NCBI RefSeq assembly: GCF_014207435.1
Contig: NZ_JACHGH010000006.1
Span: 62,001 to 126,000 of the forward strand
Length of the DNA: 64,000 nt
From: Salirhabdus euzebyi
Lineage (GTDB): Bacteria; Bacillota; Bacilli; Bacillales; Alkalibacillaceae
Reading direction: 5' to 3'
Under the pieces are notes generated by a model. That model was given only the letters and a program-made list of their open reading frames with translations, made no database searches and was not told where the DNA came from. The position numbers and the translations under genes are program-made. Below, piece by piece: positions 1-7,545 of the stretch (position 1 is its first letter; each line of letters begins with the position of its first letter).

Positions 1-210
1 CGTTGCCAAGCCTGCAATTGCGTTAATTGGTTTGTTGGCAAAAGCTACATATAAAGGATAAGCAAAAAGAATAAGTACTAAATACCCTTCTTGTTGAAAT
101 CCACTTACTGAAAAGATTCCAAGGTCAACCCATGGTAAGAATAATGAAATGATTAGTGCAATACCAGCGATTACAATTACGCTACCGCCTTTTCCCCACT
201 TTTGTAACAT
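1..210 (-). CDS. Membrane protein, N-terminal fragment (runs off left edge)
   Basis: The first 70 codons of a minus-strand gene lie in the window; the rest is beyond the left edge. The ATG at 208-210 is preceded by a GGGAGAG ribosome site. The protein starts with a short charged stretch (MLQKWGKGG), then a hydrophobic segment at about residues 10-27 ending in LFLPWVD, and a second one at about 43-58. This is an integral membrane protein by hydropathy. I do not recognise the family and the fragment is too short to give a function. Confidence 0.7.
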   Translation of the reverse strand, partial: MLQKWGKGGSVIVIAGIALIISLFLPWVDLGIFSVSGFQQEGYLVLILFAYPLYVAFANKPINAIAGLAT

Positions 211-410
211 AAATATCTCTCCCTTTAGTAAATTTATGTAGTTGAACATTACTATTGTAATCGATAATGATTAATTTTCCTATAAAAAATTGAAAGAAAT
301 TGTCGAAATGCCAAAAGCTTGGGAATATTGAGACTATTTAACAATAAAACATAGATAAACGAAAATGATAAATTATATGAGGAAAGGTAAGGAATCTTAT
401 TCACATATAC

Positions 411-440
411 AAATAAAAAGAAGGGATAATCCCTCCTTTT
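411..440 (-). terminator. Intrinsic terminator after ypmS
   Basis: Read on the minus strand, an AGGGAT/ATCCCT hairpin within an A-rich/T-rich frame is followed by CTTTTT immediately downstream of the ypmS stop. Confidence 0.6.
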
Positions 441-1061
441 TTAAAATGGATAATTAAAATGAAATGCTTTATTTGGAACAGTTAGTTTAAAAGATAGGCG
501 ATTTCTTTTTAGATTGAATGACTCAACAGCTACATTAAAATTACTTCTAATTTTCATTTCGGTTACGGCAGCATAGATACTCTCATCTCCTGGGTTTACG
601 ATCACCCATTCAGGCATAGGATAGTTCTTCTTTACGTAATCTAGTACTTTTTTATTTGGTAACTCCAGTCTTCCTAATGTAATGGACTGAAGTTTTAAGT
701 TTAAATCACCATTTTCTTGAACTTCTGGAGTAAAACTTGCTGTAAGTGGTATGTCTTTTTCAAACGCAAGAATAGTGCCAATAAGCTTGACACTGTCATC
801 TATCGATATAGCATAATCAATATCAGTGTGCTCAGAAAGTTCTTCTAGATAAGTATTAATTAGTCGGTTTAAATTTTGTTTTGTGGAAGATATAGTGAAT
901 TCAGCTTGCCCTTTATCGATATTTTCTTTTGATTCGATTTTTTCTCCTGCTAATGGTAGGAATATGAGTAACAGAAGCCAGATAATAACAACGGCATTAA
1001 TGCCCATTAAGCCAAAGAATAAAGCCTTCCATTTATTTTTTATCTTTATTTTTTCAAACAT
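441..1061 (-). CDS. ypmS: YpmS family protein (DUF2140)
   Basis: A 206-residue protein with one N-terminal membrane anchor (about residues 15-37) and a long extracytoplasmic domain. Its layout and sequence (KWKALFFGLMGIN near the start, SFKLTVPNK near the end) match Bacillus YpmS. An upstream in-frame ATG at 1094 exists, but the ATG at 1059-1061 has a GGGGAT ribosome site and gives the usual length. The biochemical role of YpmS is not established. In Bacillus it normally sits directly beside the SGNH lipase gene ypmR; here about 730 bp of repeats separate them. Confidence 0.8.
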   Translation of the reverse strand: MFEKIKIKNKWKALFFGLMGINAVVIIWLLLLIFLPLAGEKIESKENIDKGQAEFTISSTKQNLNRLINTYLEELSEHTDIDYAISIDDSVKLIGTILAFEKDIPLTASFTPEVQENGDLNLKLQSITLGRLELPNKKVLDYVKKNYPMPEWVIVNPGDESIYAAVTEMKIRSNFNVAVESFNLKRNRLSFKLTVPNKAFHFNYPF

Positions 1062-1108
1062 ATTTATCCCCAATTCACTTTTTTTAAGTATCATTTTGTA
1101 TAAATTGT

Positions 1109-1290
1109 CGTCATTGCATCACAGTTGATAGTAAATCTGACGTAACTAATAAGTGCGAATCAAACTACTTCGGAAATACACTACGCTTACCGCTTGCTCC
1201 CACTTGAGCCTCCTCACTCGCAAAGAACGCTCGTTATGGGGTCTTAACCTCTTCGCTGTCCTACGTGTATTTCCTTCGCTATGAATGTGC
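1109..1290 (-). repeat. GC-rich intergenic repeat, type A1, copy 1
   Basis: A perfect 10-bp inverted pair, GGAAATACAC at 1172-1181 and GTGTATTTCC at 1265-1274, encloses a GC-rich core with the family words GAGCCTCCTC and GGGTCTTAAC. The 50-60 bp to the left (around ATCACAGTTGAT and GACGTAAC) also match the flank of the A1 copy at 22.2 kb, so the unit is longer than its terminal repeats. Strand is the sense I define by ACTCCTGCGGGA ... GAGGAGGCTCA. Confidence 0.75.
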
Positions 1291-1419
1291 GCAGTATTCT
1301 ATCCTAATTAATTAGAGAGAAAGACTATTGAAAATATATATATAGGTAATAAGAAATCTTCATGCAATTTTTTAAGGTTGTACTTGGTGGTCTTATTACT
1401 ACTCTTTAATCAAATAGCC

Positions 1420-1570
1420 ATTAATAGCGTAGGCTGAATACTTCGAGAACCTTAGGGTTCCTAGTGAGCCTCCTCGACCTCGTCTTTGGGTTCTTAATTT
1501 AGGTCACTAATCCCGCAGGAGTCCCCGTATTCTGCCTACGCTGATATAGATTTTTCTGATTAAGTTTGAC
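1420..1570 (-). repeat. GC-rich intergenic repeat, type A2, copy 1
   Basis: Terminal inverted repeats GGCTGAATAC (1432-1441) and GTATTCTGCC (1527-1536) differ at one position. The core carries GAGCCTCCTCGACCTCG and GCAGGAGTCCCC, the reverse complement of the family core. The right flank (TTTTTCTGATTAAG) matches the equivalent flank of the A2 copies near 22.5 and 45.6 kb. No coding capacity is proposed. Confidence 0.75.
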
Positions 1571-1624
1571 ACGTGAGATCATTATGTTTTGGGAATTCTT
1601 CGCGTTTCTACAAACCACTTAATT

Positions 1625-1775
1625 AAGCTGCGGAAACATGCGATACTCCTATGGGAGAGGCAAGAGTCTAAAGGCCCCGCAGTGAGCGCTCTTGGCTTGT
1701 GAGGAGGTTGAAGCCTTGCCCATGGAAAGCGAGTATTTTTCCGCGGTGACGGACTACCACTCATCTTGTACAGGA
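1625..1775 (+). repeat. GC-rich intergenic repeat, divergent copy (A3)
   Basis: Ends in GCGGAAA (1630-1636) and TTTCCGC (1738-1744). The core keeps family words in the forward sense: ATACTCCTATGGGA, GGCCCCGCAGTGAGCG, GAGGAGGTT and GGAAAGCGAGTA. Its right flank (ACTACCACTCATC) resembles the outer flank of the A2 copies. A 67-codon open frame here on the minus strand is a by-product of the GC-rich repeat and I do not call it a gene. Confidence 0.65.
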
Positions 1776-1795
1776 TCGGTTTCAAAAATCTCTTT

Positions 1796-2686
1796 TTAAT
1801 TGCTGACCCTGCGATAGGTTGATGTGATGTATTCCATTACTCGATCAGCTATTTTTTCGTAGCCTAAGGCATTTGGATGAAAATTATCAGCTGAAAATAA
1901 GTGGTCTTCTGTATTTTGAAACACATCTTTAATTGGAATGAAAGTAGCGTTATGATCAGCTTCAATTACTCTTCTACCTCTTGTGTTCCAATCATTAACA
2001 ATGATATCAAGTTCTGGGATGTCCCCAAAATATTGAGCGAATGGGTTAAACAGACCAACTAAATAAATATGTGCTGACGGGTTCATCCTTCTAATATAGT
2101 TCATAATTGCCTCTAATCGATTTTGATAGTGATCAAGCTCCGAGGAAAAATCATCATAACTCAGAGAGAGGAAGTTCTCTTTGACAATCTTCATAATGTC
2201 ATTTGCACCTATCGTTATTAAAACTAAATCTGCCTCTTTTATCGAATGATTAATTTCCTCTTCTTCCAACCTAATAAGTAATTGATCCGTACGGTTTCCC
2301 TTTTTCCCATAATTACTTACTGTTATTGGTATATCATTAGCTGAATCAATGCGTCTTTCCAAAATGCCTACAAAACCACCGCTCTTTGTTTCATCACCGA
2401 TACCTTCTGTTAATGAATCCCCTATTGCAACTATGTTCATTTCCTCTTTAGAAAGAAACTCAATTGCTTTTTCTACTACATCTGTAACAGTTTGTGAAAT
2501 TTTTTCAGAAATCGATGGTGAATTTTTATCGGGATTTGGTACTTCTTCTCTTTCTGGTTCAGGTAGTTCGTCTTGTTCTATACTAACATCTTGCTCTGTA
2601 GCTGGAATATCTTTTATGAGGAAAATAAAAAACAACCCACCTAAAAGGAGTAGAGTACAAGCAGTAATCATAATTCCTTTATTCAT
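1796..2686 (-). CDS. ypmR: SGNH/GDSL lipase-esterase family protein YpmR
   Basis: A 296-residue secreted or membrane-anchored hydrolase. Residues about 5-24 form an uncleaved signal or anchor, then an acidic low-complexity linker (to about residue 75), then an SGNH hydrolase domain. Block I is AIGDSLTEGIGD with the nucleophile serine, block III is GANDI, and block V is DNFHPNALGYEKIAD with the catalytic Asp-His pair. All catalytic residues are present. The natural substrate of YpmR is unknown; esterase or lipase activity is inferred from the family. The ribosome site AGGTGTGA precedes the ATG. Confidence 0.85.
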   Translation of the reverse strand: MNKGIMITACTLLLLGGLFFIFLIKDIPATEQDVSIEQDELPEPEREEVPNPDKNSPSISEKISQTVTDVVEKAIEFLSKEEMNIVAIGDSLTEGIGDETKSGGFVGILERRIDSANDIPITVSNYGKKGNRTDQLLIRLEEEEINHSIKEADLVLITIGANDIMKIVKENFLSLSYDDFSSELDHYQNRLEAIMNYIRRMNPSAHIYLVGLFNPFAQYFGDIPELDIIVNDWNTRGRRVIEADHNATFIPIKDVFQNTEDHLFSADNFHPNALGYEKIADRVMEYITSTYRRVSN

Positions 2687-2813
2687 TTTATTTCACACCT
2701 GTCAATTTATCTGTAATCCTTATTAAAAATCAATTCCCCATTATGCAAGTTTAAAAACCGATGTCTGAGCTCTAATAAAAAAATATATAAAGGTAAACGT
2801 ATTTTTCGTGACC

Positions 2814-2846
2814 TATATTTAACATATGCAGATTAAGTTAAATATA
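2814..2846. other. Long AT-rich inverted repeat between ypmR and padR
   Basis: TATATTTAAC (2814-2823) and GTTAAATATA (2837-2846) are perfect 10-bp arms around a 13-nt loop. It sits between two divergent genes. It could be an operator or a weak bidirectional hairpin. Apart from this and the padR promoter elements, 2687-3143 holds nothing I recognise. Confidence 0.4.
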
Positions 2847-3035
2847 AAGGTTTTTCATTGGAATAAATAGAGAAATTTACAGAGAAAAACCACACCCTGG
2901 AATTTTCACTTCCTAAACCATGCTAAATAATGAGGGCATTTCAGTCTATAGACGGATTAAAACAGCGTTGTTCTATGTAAAAATAAGTCTCGGGTAAAAA
3001 ATTCCAAAATATTATAATCAGTATCTTGCAATATT

Positions 3036-3115
3036 CAGTAGTGTATATTATTATATACTCATAGGTAACGATAGTCCTAATTTTTTTGCAGTAGTACTAA
3101 ACAATATCTAGTAGT
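3036..3115 (+). promoter_or_regulatory. Candidate PadR-type operator region
   Basis: GTATAT-TATT-ATATAC (3043-3058) is a perfect interrupted palindrome. AGTAGT occurs three times (3037-3042, 3090-3095, 3110-3115) just upstream of the padR-like gene. PadR-family repressors commonly bind AT-rich palindromes in their own promoters, so autoregulation is the likely reading. It is an inference from position and symmetry. Confidence 0.45.
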
Positions 3116-3143
3116 GATTGATAAATAGTAGGAGTGAAATGAA

Positions 3144-3467
3144 ATGAATGTACAATTTAAGAAAGGTGTTTTAGAGCTTTGTGTGCTTGTACTAATTTCT
3201 AGTCGTGATCAATATGGGTATGAGTTAGCACAAAACATTTCTAAACGAATTAATGTCGCAGAAGGATCACTTTATCCATTACTCAGACGATTAACAAAGG
3301 AAGATTATTGTACGACTTATTTGGCGGAATCAACTGAGGGACCATCTAGAAAATATTATACCTTAACAAATAAGGGCGAAGAGTATATGAACGAGCTTAT
3401 TCGTGATTGGAAGGAATTTAGTAAGGGTGTAAGTGAATTAATTGAGGAGGCAACTGAAAATGAATAA
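3144..3467 (+). CDS. PadR family transcriptional regulator
   Basis: A 107-residue winged-helix protein. The PadR signature is clear: KGVLELCVLVLIS at the N-terminus, YGYELAQNISKR for the second helix, EGSLYPLLRRLTKE for the recognition helix, and RKYYTLTNKGEEY for the wing. Family members repress transcription as dimers; ligands vary and cannot be deduced here. It is the first gene of a three-gene operon and overlaps the start of the next gene by 8 bp, a pairing widely seen for PadR + HAAS + DUF4097. Confidence 0.9.
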   Translation: MNVQFKKGVLELCVLVLISSRDQYGYELAQNISKRINVAEGSLYPLLRRLTKEDYCTTYLAESTEGPSRKYYTLTNKGEEYMNELIRDWKEFSKGVSELIEEATENE

Positions 3468-4011
3468 ACAATTATTTTTAAAAGAGTTAGAACGGCAGCT
3501 AGCAAAAGTTCCTGAGTATGATCGCAAAGAAATGATTTATGACTTTGAGGAGCATTTTGAACTTGGAGAAGCAGAAGGAAAGACAGAAGAAGAAATAGTA
3601 AAAGATTTAGGGAGTCCTAGAGTGATTGCTAAGGATTTACTAATCGATTACCGTGTTACCCAGGCAGAAACGGATAAGTCAGTTAAAAACATTTCACAGG
3701 CAGTTATTGCAACAATCGGGCTTAGTTTTTTTAACCTAATCATTATGCTTGGACCTATTGTAGCAATTATTGGAGTATATGTAGGGCTATCAGCTGCTGC
3801 AATTGCACTTACTTTATCGCCATTTGCTTGGATTGTTTCCTTATTTTTTGATTCAAGTAATGCTTTATTAGGTTTCTTTGTATCGATAACAGTAAGTAGC
3901 CTTGGTGTGTTGTTTAGTGTCGGAATGATCTATGTAGGAAAATTTTTATATCATATCATTTTAAAATATGTGAAATTCAATATTAGAATTATTAAAGGGG
4001 GAAATGCGTAA
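3460..4011 (+). CDS. DUF1700 / HAAS signalling-domain membrane protein
   Basis: A 183-residue protein beginning MNKQLFLKELERQL. Residues 1-55 form the HAAS domain, with the conserved run YDFEEHFELGEAEGKTEEEI and LGSPRVIAKDLL. Three to four membrane segments follow (from about residue 75). HAAS domains are typically found with PadR regulators and are thought to sense or relay envelope signals. The start at 3460 follows GAGGAGG inside the padR coding region, so the two are translationally coupled. Confidence 0.85.
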   Translation: MNKQLFLKELERQLAKVPEYDRKEMIYDFEEHFELGEAEGKTEEEIVKDLGSPRVIAKDLLIDYRVTQAETDKSVKNISQAVIATIGLSFFNLIIMLGPIVAIIGVYVGLSAAAIALTLSPFAWIVSLFFDSSNALLGFFVSITVSSLGVLFSVGMIYVGKFLYHIILKYVKFNIRIIKGGNA

Positions 4012-4826
4012 TGAAAAAGGTAGTAATAGGCGCTCTTATCGTACTTATTATAGGAATAATTGGTACTGTATCATTGGGAGGGAGTATTTTTGCTCTAGGG
4101 CCAAAAGTTGATATTAATGAACGTCAATCATTTGATGCAGAAGAAATAGAAAGTGTAAAAATTAAATCCAATGTTGGGGATGTTCGTATTTTCGAAAGTG
4201 ATAGTAATGAAATAGAAGTTCATATTCACGGTGAAGTTTCAAAACAAAACGAAAACAAAAGTACATTCGAGATTACACAAGAGGGTAATACTCTACAGGT
4301 AACTTCAGATATACATTCGAAACAGTTTTTTTCCATACCATTTATCAATTTTAATATGAATGATAAACAATACATTGATGTAAGTATACCTAAAGGTTTA
4401 TTAAGTTATGTTGAAGTGGAATCAGATGTAGGTAAAATAGACATTGAAGAAATAGAAGTAACAGAGCTTTTCGTTTCAAATGATGTTGGGGAAGTTGGAA
4501 TAGATAAGTTTGTAGGAGAAAAAGCAACAATTAGAACAAATGTAGGTAAGGTAAATGTGAAAAGTGCAGTCGGAAAAATAGAGATTGAATCAGATACAGG
4601 TGAAGTTGAATTAACTATGGAAGCCATCACAGAGGATGTAAATATTAAATCGGATATTGGAGAAGTTGTTGTTAATGTGAAGGAACTTTCAGAAAGCCTA
4701 GTGTTGGATTTGGATAGTGATATAGGTGACATTGACGTTAATGGCCCCTTTGTTACAAACGGTAACGGTCCAGGACCTACTTTAAAAGTTAGAACGGATA
4801 TTGGTGAAATTGAAGTTAATCATTAA
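4011..4826 (+). CDS. DUF4097 beta-strand repeat protein, membrane anchored
   Basis: A 271-residue protein whose start overlaps the preceding stop (TAATG). Residues about 5-29 are a signal anchor. The rest is a right-handed beta-solenoid-like array of roughly 20-residue repeats, each with a core such as SDVGKIDI, NDVGEVGI, TNVGKVNV, SDTGEVEL, SDIGEVVV, SDIGDIDV or TDIGEIEV. This is the DUF4097 pattern. It probably lies outside the membrane as the partner of the HAAS protein. No enzymatic residues are evident and the ligand is unknown. Confidence 0.85.
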   Translation: MKKVVIGALIVLIIGIIGTVSLGGSIFALGPKVDINERQSFDAEEIESVKIKSNVGDVRIFESDSNEIEVHIHGEVSKQNENKSTFEITQEGNTLQVTSDIHSKQFFSIPFINFNMNDKQYIDVSIPKGLLSYVEVESDVGKIDIEEIEVTELFVSNDVGEVGIDKFVGEKATIRTNVGKVNVKSAVGKIEIESDTGEVELTMEAITEDVNIKSDIGEVVVNVKELSESLVLDLDSDIGDIDVNGPFVTNGNGPGPTLKVRTDIGEIEVNH

Positions 4827-4829
4827 GAA

Positions 4830-4853
4830 AGAGCCCCCAAAAGGGGCTTTTTC
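4830..4853. terminator. Bidirectional terminator between DUF4097 gene and ftsZ-like gene
   Basis: GAGCCCC/GGGGCTTTTT stem with a CAAAA loop just after the DUF4097 stop. The left arm is flanked by A's, so it can also serve the convergent minus-strand gene ending at 4857. Confidence 0.85.
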
Positions 4854-4856
4854 CAT

Positions 4857-5777
4857 TTATAAATGCAGTTTATCTTCTTTTTCTATGGAGTTTCCGTGTT
4901 CTTTATTATTTTCTTTTGGTTGGGTAAATATTTTTAAATTTTTACTTTTTTGCAAAATGATATCCCATTTCCTTCTTAACCAAAGTGGTGGAGTGGGGAT
5001 CCTCTTTAAGTCATCCGGCTGTGGAAATGGATCATCTATTCCATTCACTAATAGAGTGATTTTAAAGCGATTACCAGGCTCATCCATAAAATAGGTACCT
5101 AATTTAACAAGATCTGCTTTGTTGAATAAATCGTTCAAACGGAGGTTAATATGTCTAAAGGCATCCATGCCAACTTCTTGTGTATAACCAATATTTAAGA
5201 TCATTTGTTTCCCGTCTGTAAAATTTTCTGGTAAATAAGGTGCTGATATTAAATATTTTAACGGTTCATCAAATGAATCACCTTCTATTGTATGTAAAAA
5301 TAGAGGGCCTTTCTTTTCTTTTACGAAAGTTCGAATATCATGGACATCAATGTTCATTTCACCAGGAATTGCGACCATTTCTTCGAGTGCTTTAATGGCT
5401 ATTTCTTCAAATGAACCGAAAATGCGATTTGCTTCGACTACTGTTGTGGTAGAGTCAATCATATCCATCATGCCATCACCATGAAAGAAAATAATCGCGT
5501 CACAAAGTTCTTTCATTCGAAAGTATTGTGTGATAGCTGTTTGCAAACGCTTTTTTCCCTCAAAACGAAATGGAAAACGAAATACACCTAAAAGAAGAGC
5601 CTTCTTTTCTTTCAAGGTGTTCAGTTGTTGAATAAGTTCATCCGTTTCTTTAAGATTGCCTCCAACAAACCGGTAAAAGCAAATGTCATCCTTATCCATA
5701 CTATTTAGTTGTTGGTTCCATTTCACTTTGAATTCGGAGTGTTTCACATTATAAACAGTAATTGAATCATTCATCAT
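4857..5777 (-). CDS. FtsZ-like protein lacking the nucleotide-binding half
   Basis: A 306-residue protein that aligns by eye with bacterial FtsZ from about residue 56. ALLLGVFRFPFRFEGKKR corresponds to FtsZ ALTVGVVT(R/K)PF.FEG..R, and the MDMIDSTTTVVEANRIF helix follows. NIDVHD (142-147) matches the T7 catalytic loop NxDxxD. A C-terminal FtsZ domain (PLKYLISAPYL to ITLLVNGID, 172-248) follows. The first 55 residues replace about 95 in FtsZ, and the tubulin signature GGGTGTG is reduced to VGGNLKE (38-44), so GTP binding is doubtful. After a very short linker, IPTPPLWLRRK (260-270) resembles the FtsZ C-terminal partner-binding peptide. Function unknown; a modulator or capper of FtsZ is my inference. 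Confidence 0.75.
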   Translation of the reverse strand: MMNDSITVYNVKHSEFKVKWNQQLNSMDKDDICFYRFVGGNLKETDELIQQLNTLKEKKALLLGVFRFPFRFEGKKRLQTAITQYFRMKELCDAIIFFHGDGMMDMIDSTTTVVEANRIFGSFEEIAIKALEEMVAIPGEMNIDVHDIRTFVKEKKGPLFLHTIEGDSFDEPLKYLISAPYLPENFTDGKQMILNIGYTQEVGMDAFRHINLRLNDLFNKADLVKLGTYFMDEPGNRFKITLLVNGIDDPFPQPDDLKRIPTPPLWLRRKWDIILQKSKNLKIFTQPKENNKEHGNSIEKEDKLHL

Positions 5778-5931
5778 ACAAATTCACCACTTCATGCTTT
5801 TCTTCAGTATATAGGACAAGTTCTGAAAAATTTGTCATCGGTTGTCATGCAAATATGTCTTGTTTTAGTGGTTTTGTTGGAAAAAACAATATTTATGTCT
5901 AATGGCTATTTTTTCATAGGGTGTTATATGC

Positions 5932-5957
5932 TTGAATTTGGTAAACTTTGCTATAAT
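5932..5957 (+). promoter_or_regulatory. Probable promoter of the cold-shock gene
   Basis: A perfect -10 TATAAT at 5952-5957 with TTGAAT at 5932-5937 as a possible -35; the 14-nt spacing is shorter than usual. This would give a 5' leader of about 100 nt, typical of csp genes. Confidence 0.5.
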
Positions 5958-6020
5958 TAAAAACAATTTTTAACGGATTATTTGAATGTGTTTCTTTGTT
6001 TAGCACATATTATAAATGTA

Positions 6021-6040
6021 GTGATACATGGAAGTATCAC
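6021..6040 (+). promoter_or_regulatory. Hairpin in csp 5' leader
   Basis: GTGATAC and GTATCAC form a perfect 7-bp stem with a 6-nt loop, about 20 nt upstream of the AGGAGG site. Structured csp leaders act in cold-dependent stability and translation; that role is inferred here. Confidence 0.5.
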
Positions 6041-6069
6041 CTAGCAAAAAGGATTCAGGAGGATTTCAA

Positions 6070-6270
6070 ATGGCAACTGGAACGGTAAAATGGTTTAACT
6101 CAGAAAAAGGATTTGGCTTCATTGAAGTGGAAGGTTCTGAAGATGTATTTGTTCACTATTCTGCAATTCAAGGTGACGGGTTCAAAACTTTAGATGAAGG
6201 ACAAACCGTTACTTTTGATATTGAAGATGGTCAAAAAGGACCACAAGCTGCCAATGTACAAAAAGGCTAA
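6070..6270 (+). CDS. Cold-shock protein, CspA/CspB family
   Basis: A 66-residue single cold-shock domain, the normal length. The RNA-binding motifs RNP1 (KGFGFIEV) and RNP2 (VFVHY) are intact, as is the KWFNSEKG start. It binds single-stranded RNA/DNA and acts as an RNA chaperone in the cytoplasm. AGGAGG at about 6058-6063 fixes the ATG at 6070; an in-frame upstream ATG at 6028 lies inside the leader hairpin and is not used. It is monocistronic with its own terminator. Confidence 0.95.
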   Translation: MATGTVKWFNSEKGFGFIEVEGSEDVFVHYSAIQGDGFKTLDEGQTVTFDIEDGQKGPQAANVQKG

Positions 6271-6276
6271 TGAAAA

Positions 6277-6314
6277 TGTTAAGGTTCTAACGATTTAATC
6301 GTTAGAACCTTTTC
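6277..6314 (+). terminator. Terminator after csp
   Basis: AAGGTTCTAACGAT/ATCGTTAGAACCTT, a 14-bp stem followed by TTCC and T's. Confidence 0.9.
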
Positions 6315-6336
6315 CTTTCTTAGAAAGGAGGAGAGC

Positions 6337-7233
6337 ATGATGGTTTATGATTGCGTTATAGTTGGTGGGGGCATTGCTGGGTTACAAGCTGCAATCCAAT
6401 TAGGGCGATATAAACACCATACATTAGTAATTGATTCTAATGATGGAAGATCAGTGATATGCCGAAGCTACCACAATATATTGGGATACCCAGATGGTGT
6501 TAGTGGGCAACATTTACGATCTGTTGGAAAACAACATGCTGAAAAATTTGGAGTGGAATTTGCAAACGATAAAATTTTGAAGGTCAAAAGGCAGAAGGAA
6601 ACTTTTATCTTATCTTCTCAAAATGAAAGAGAATATGTAACAAAACGGCTCTTAATAGCCACTGGCGTTATGGATAGAATTCCTCCATTTAACAGCCTTT
6701 ATCTATGCTTAGGTAAATCTGTTTATGTTTGCCCGGATTGTGATGGATATGAAGTGAAAGATAAAAAAACAATTGTCATGGGCTCAGGTAATTCAGGTGC
6801 AAACATGGCATTAACACTTTCCTATTGGACGCAAGATATTATCTTTATAAATCATGAACAAAAAACAATATCAGATGATGTTAAAAAGAAATTAAAGGAA
6901 AAGAATATTTCTTTCCTTAATGAAGAAATAATGGAAGTAATGGCCGAAGGGGAATACTTCAATGGGGTTAGATTGAAAAATAATGAAGTAGTACATGGTG
7001 ACAGAGGGTTTATTGCATTTGGCGGAAATGAGGTTCGATCGGAAATAGGTCATCAACTAGGTTTAGAAAGGTTGGAAAACAAACATATTGTCGTGGATCC
7101 AAGAACGAAAATGACCAATGTTCCAAACGTATGGGCAGCAGGAGATGTCGTTGCGCATTCAGAGCAGGTTACTATAGCGATGGGGGAAGGTTCGCAAGCA
7201 GCAATATGGATACACAAAAGTCTAATCCAATAA
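6337..7233 (+). CDS. Thioredoxin-reductase-like FAD/NAD(P) oxidoreductase with CPDC motif
   Basis: A 298-residue two-nucleotide-domain flavoprotein. The FAD dinucleotide fold is at residues 4-20 (CVIVGGGIAGLQAA). The redox pair CPDC lies in VCPDCDGYE at about residue 130, and the second Rossmann motif is GSGNSGANMA. FAD is closed by WAAGDV near the C-terminus. The layout is thioredoxin reductase without the usual CATC motif, a subclass common in Bacillus. The partner thiol protein is unknown. Starting at the first or second ATG (6337 or 6340) is not decided; AAGGAGGAG precedes both. Confidence 0.85.
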   Translation: MMVYDCVIVGGGIAGLQAAIQLGRYKHHTLVIDSNDGRSVICRSYHNILGYPDGVSGQHLRSVGKQHAEKFGVEFANDKILKVKRQKETFILSSQNEREYVTKRLLIATGVMDRIPPFNSLYLCLGKSVYVCPDCDGYEVKDKKTIVMGSGNSGANMALTLSYWTQDIIFINHEQKTISDDVKKKLKEKNISFLNEEIMEVMAEGEYFNGVRLKNNEVVHGDRGFIAFGGNEVRSEIGHQLGLERLENKHIVVDPRTKMTNVPNVWAAGDVVAHSEQVTIAMGEGSQAAIWIHKSLIQ

Positions 7234-7305
7234 CAATATTCACCATAAATAAGTCTGCAGATAGTACAGATAATAATGTTGTAACAAAAGAAAGGGGTGA
7301 ATACG

Positions 7306-7512
7306 ATGACTGTATCTGCACAAGTAAAACAAGCAGTTGCTGGTCTAAAAAGTGCACAAGCAAGTTTCGAACAGTTTGCTTTACAAACACAAGATAAAAA
7401 TGCAAAGCAACTATACGATAACGCTGCACAACAAACAATGTCTTTAGTACAATCCTTAGAGCCCCGTGTCAAACAAATTGAACAGGAAGAGCCTCAATAT
7501 AAAGGTTTTTAA
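7306..7512 (+). CDS. DUF1657 domain protein
   Basis: A 68-residue protein made almost entirely of the DUF1657 domain: MTVSAQVKQAVAGLKSAQAS, then FALQTQDKNAKQLYDNAAQQ, then VQSLEPRVKQIEQEEPQY. AAAGGGG supports the ATG at 7306 over a GTG three codons earlier. DUF1657 proteins are sporulation-associated and are found with spoVA-type operons and with the 2Duf protein of Bacillus spores. Its last residues converge on the DUF4363 gene, with the 2Duf-like gene beyond. Confidence 0.85.
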   Translation: MTVSAQVKQAVAGLKSAQASFEQFALQTQDKNAKQLYDNAAQQTMSLVQSLEPRVKQIEQEEPQYKGF

Positions 7513-7517
7513 TGTAA

Positions 7518-7545
7518 AGAGGGTGGCGAAATGCCACCCTCTTTC
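7518..7545. terminator. Bidirectional terminator
   Basis: GAGGGTGGC/GCCACCCTC with a GAAAT loop and T-rich/A-rich flanks between the convergent DUF1657 and DUF4363 genes. Confidence 0.9.

Noticed and set aside
262-276. Fur-box-like CGATAATGATTAATT upstream of the left-edge gene
   Set aside because: Only the left half fits the 7-1-7 consensus; AT-rich chance matches are common here.
1582-1785. 67-codon open frame on the minus strand
   Set aside because: It lies wholly within the GC-rich repeat; the frame is a by-product of the GC-rich core and has no ribosome site.
4801-5094. 97-codon plus-strand frame over the end of the FtsZ-like gene
   Set aside because: Antisense shadow of the FtsZ-like coding sequence and includes the terminator.
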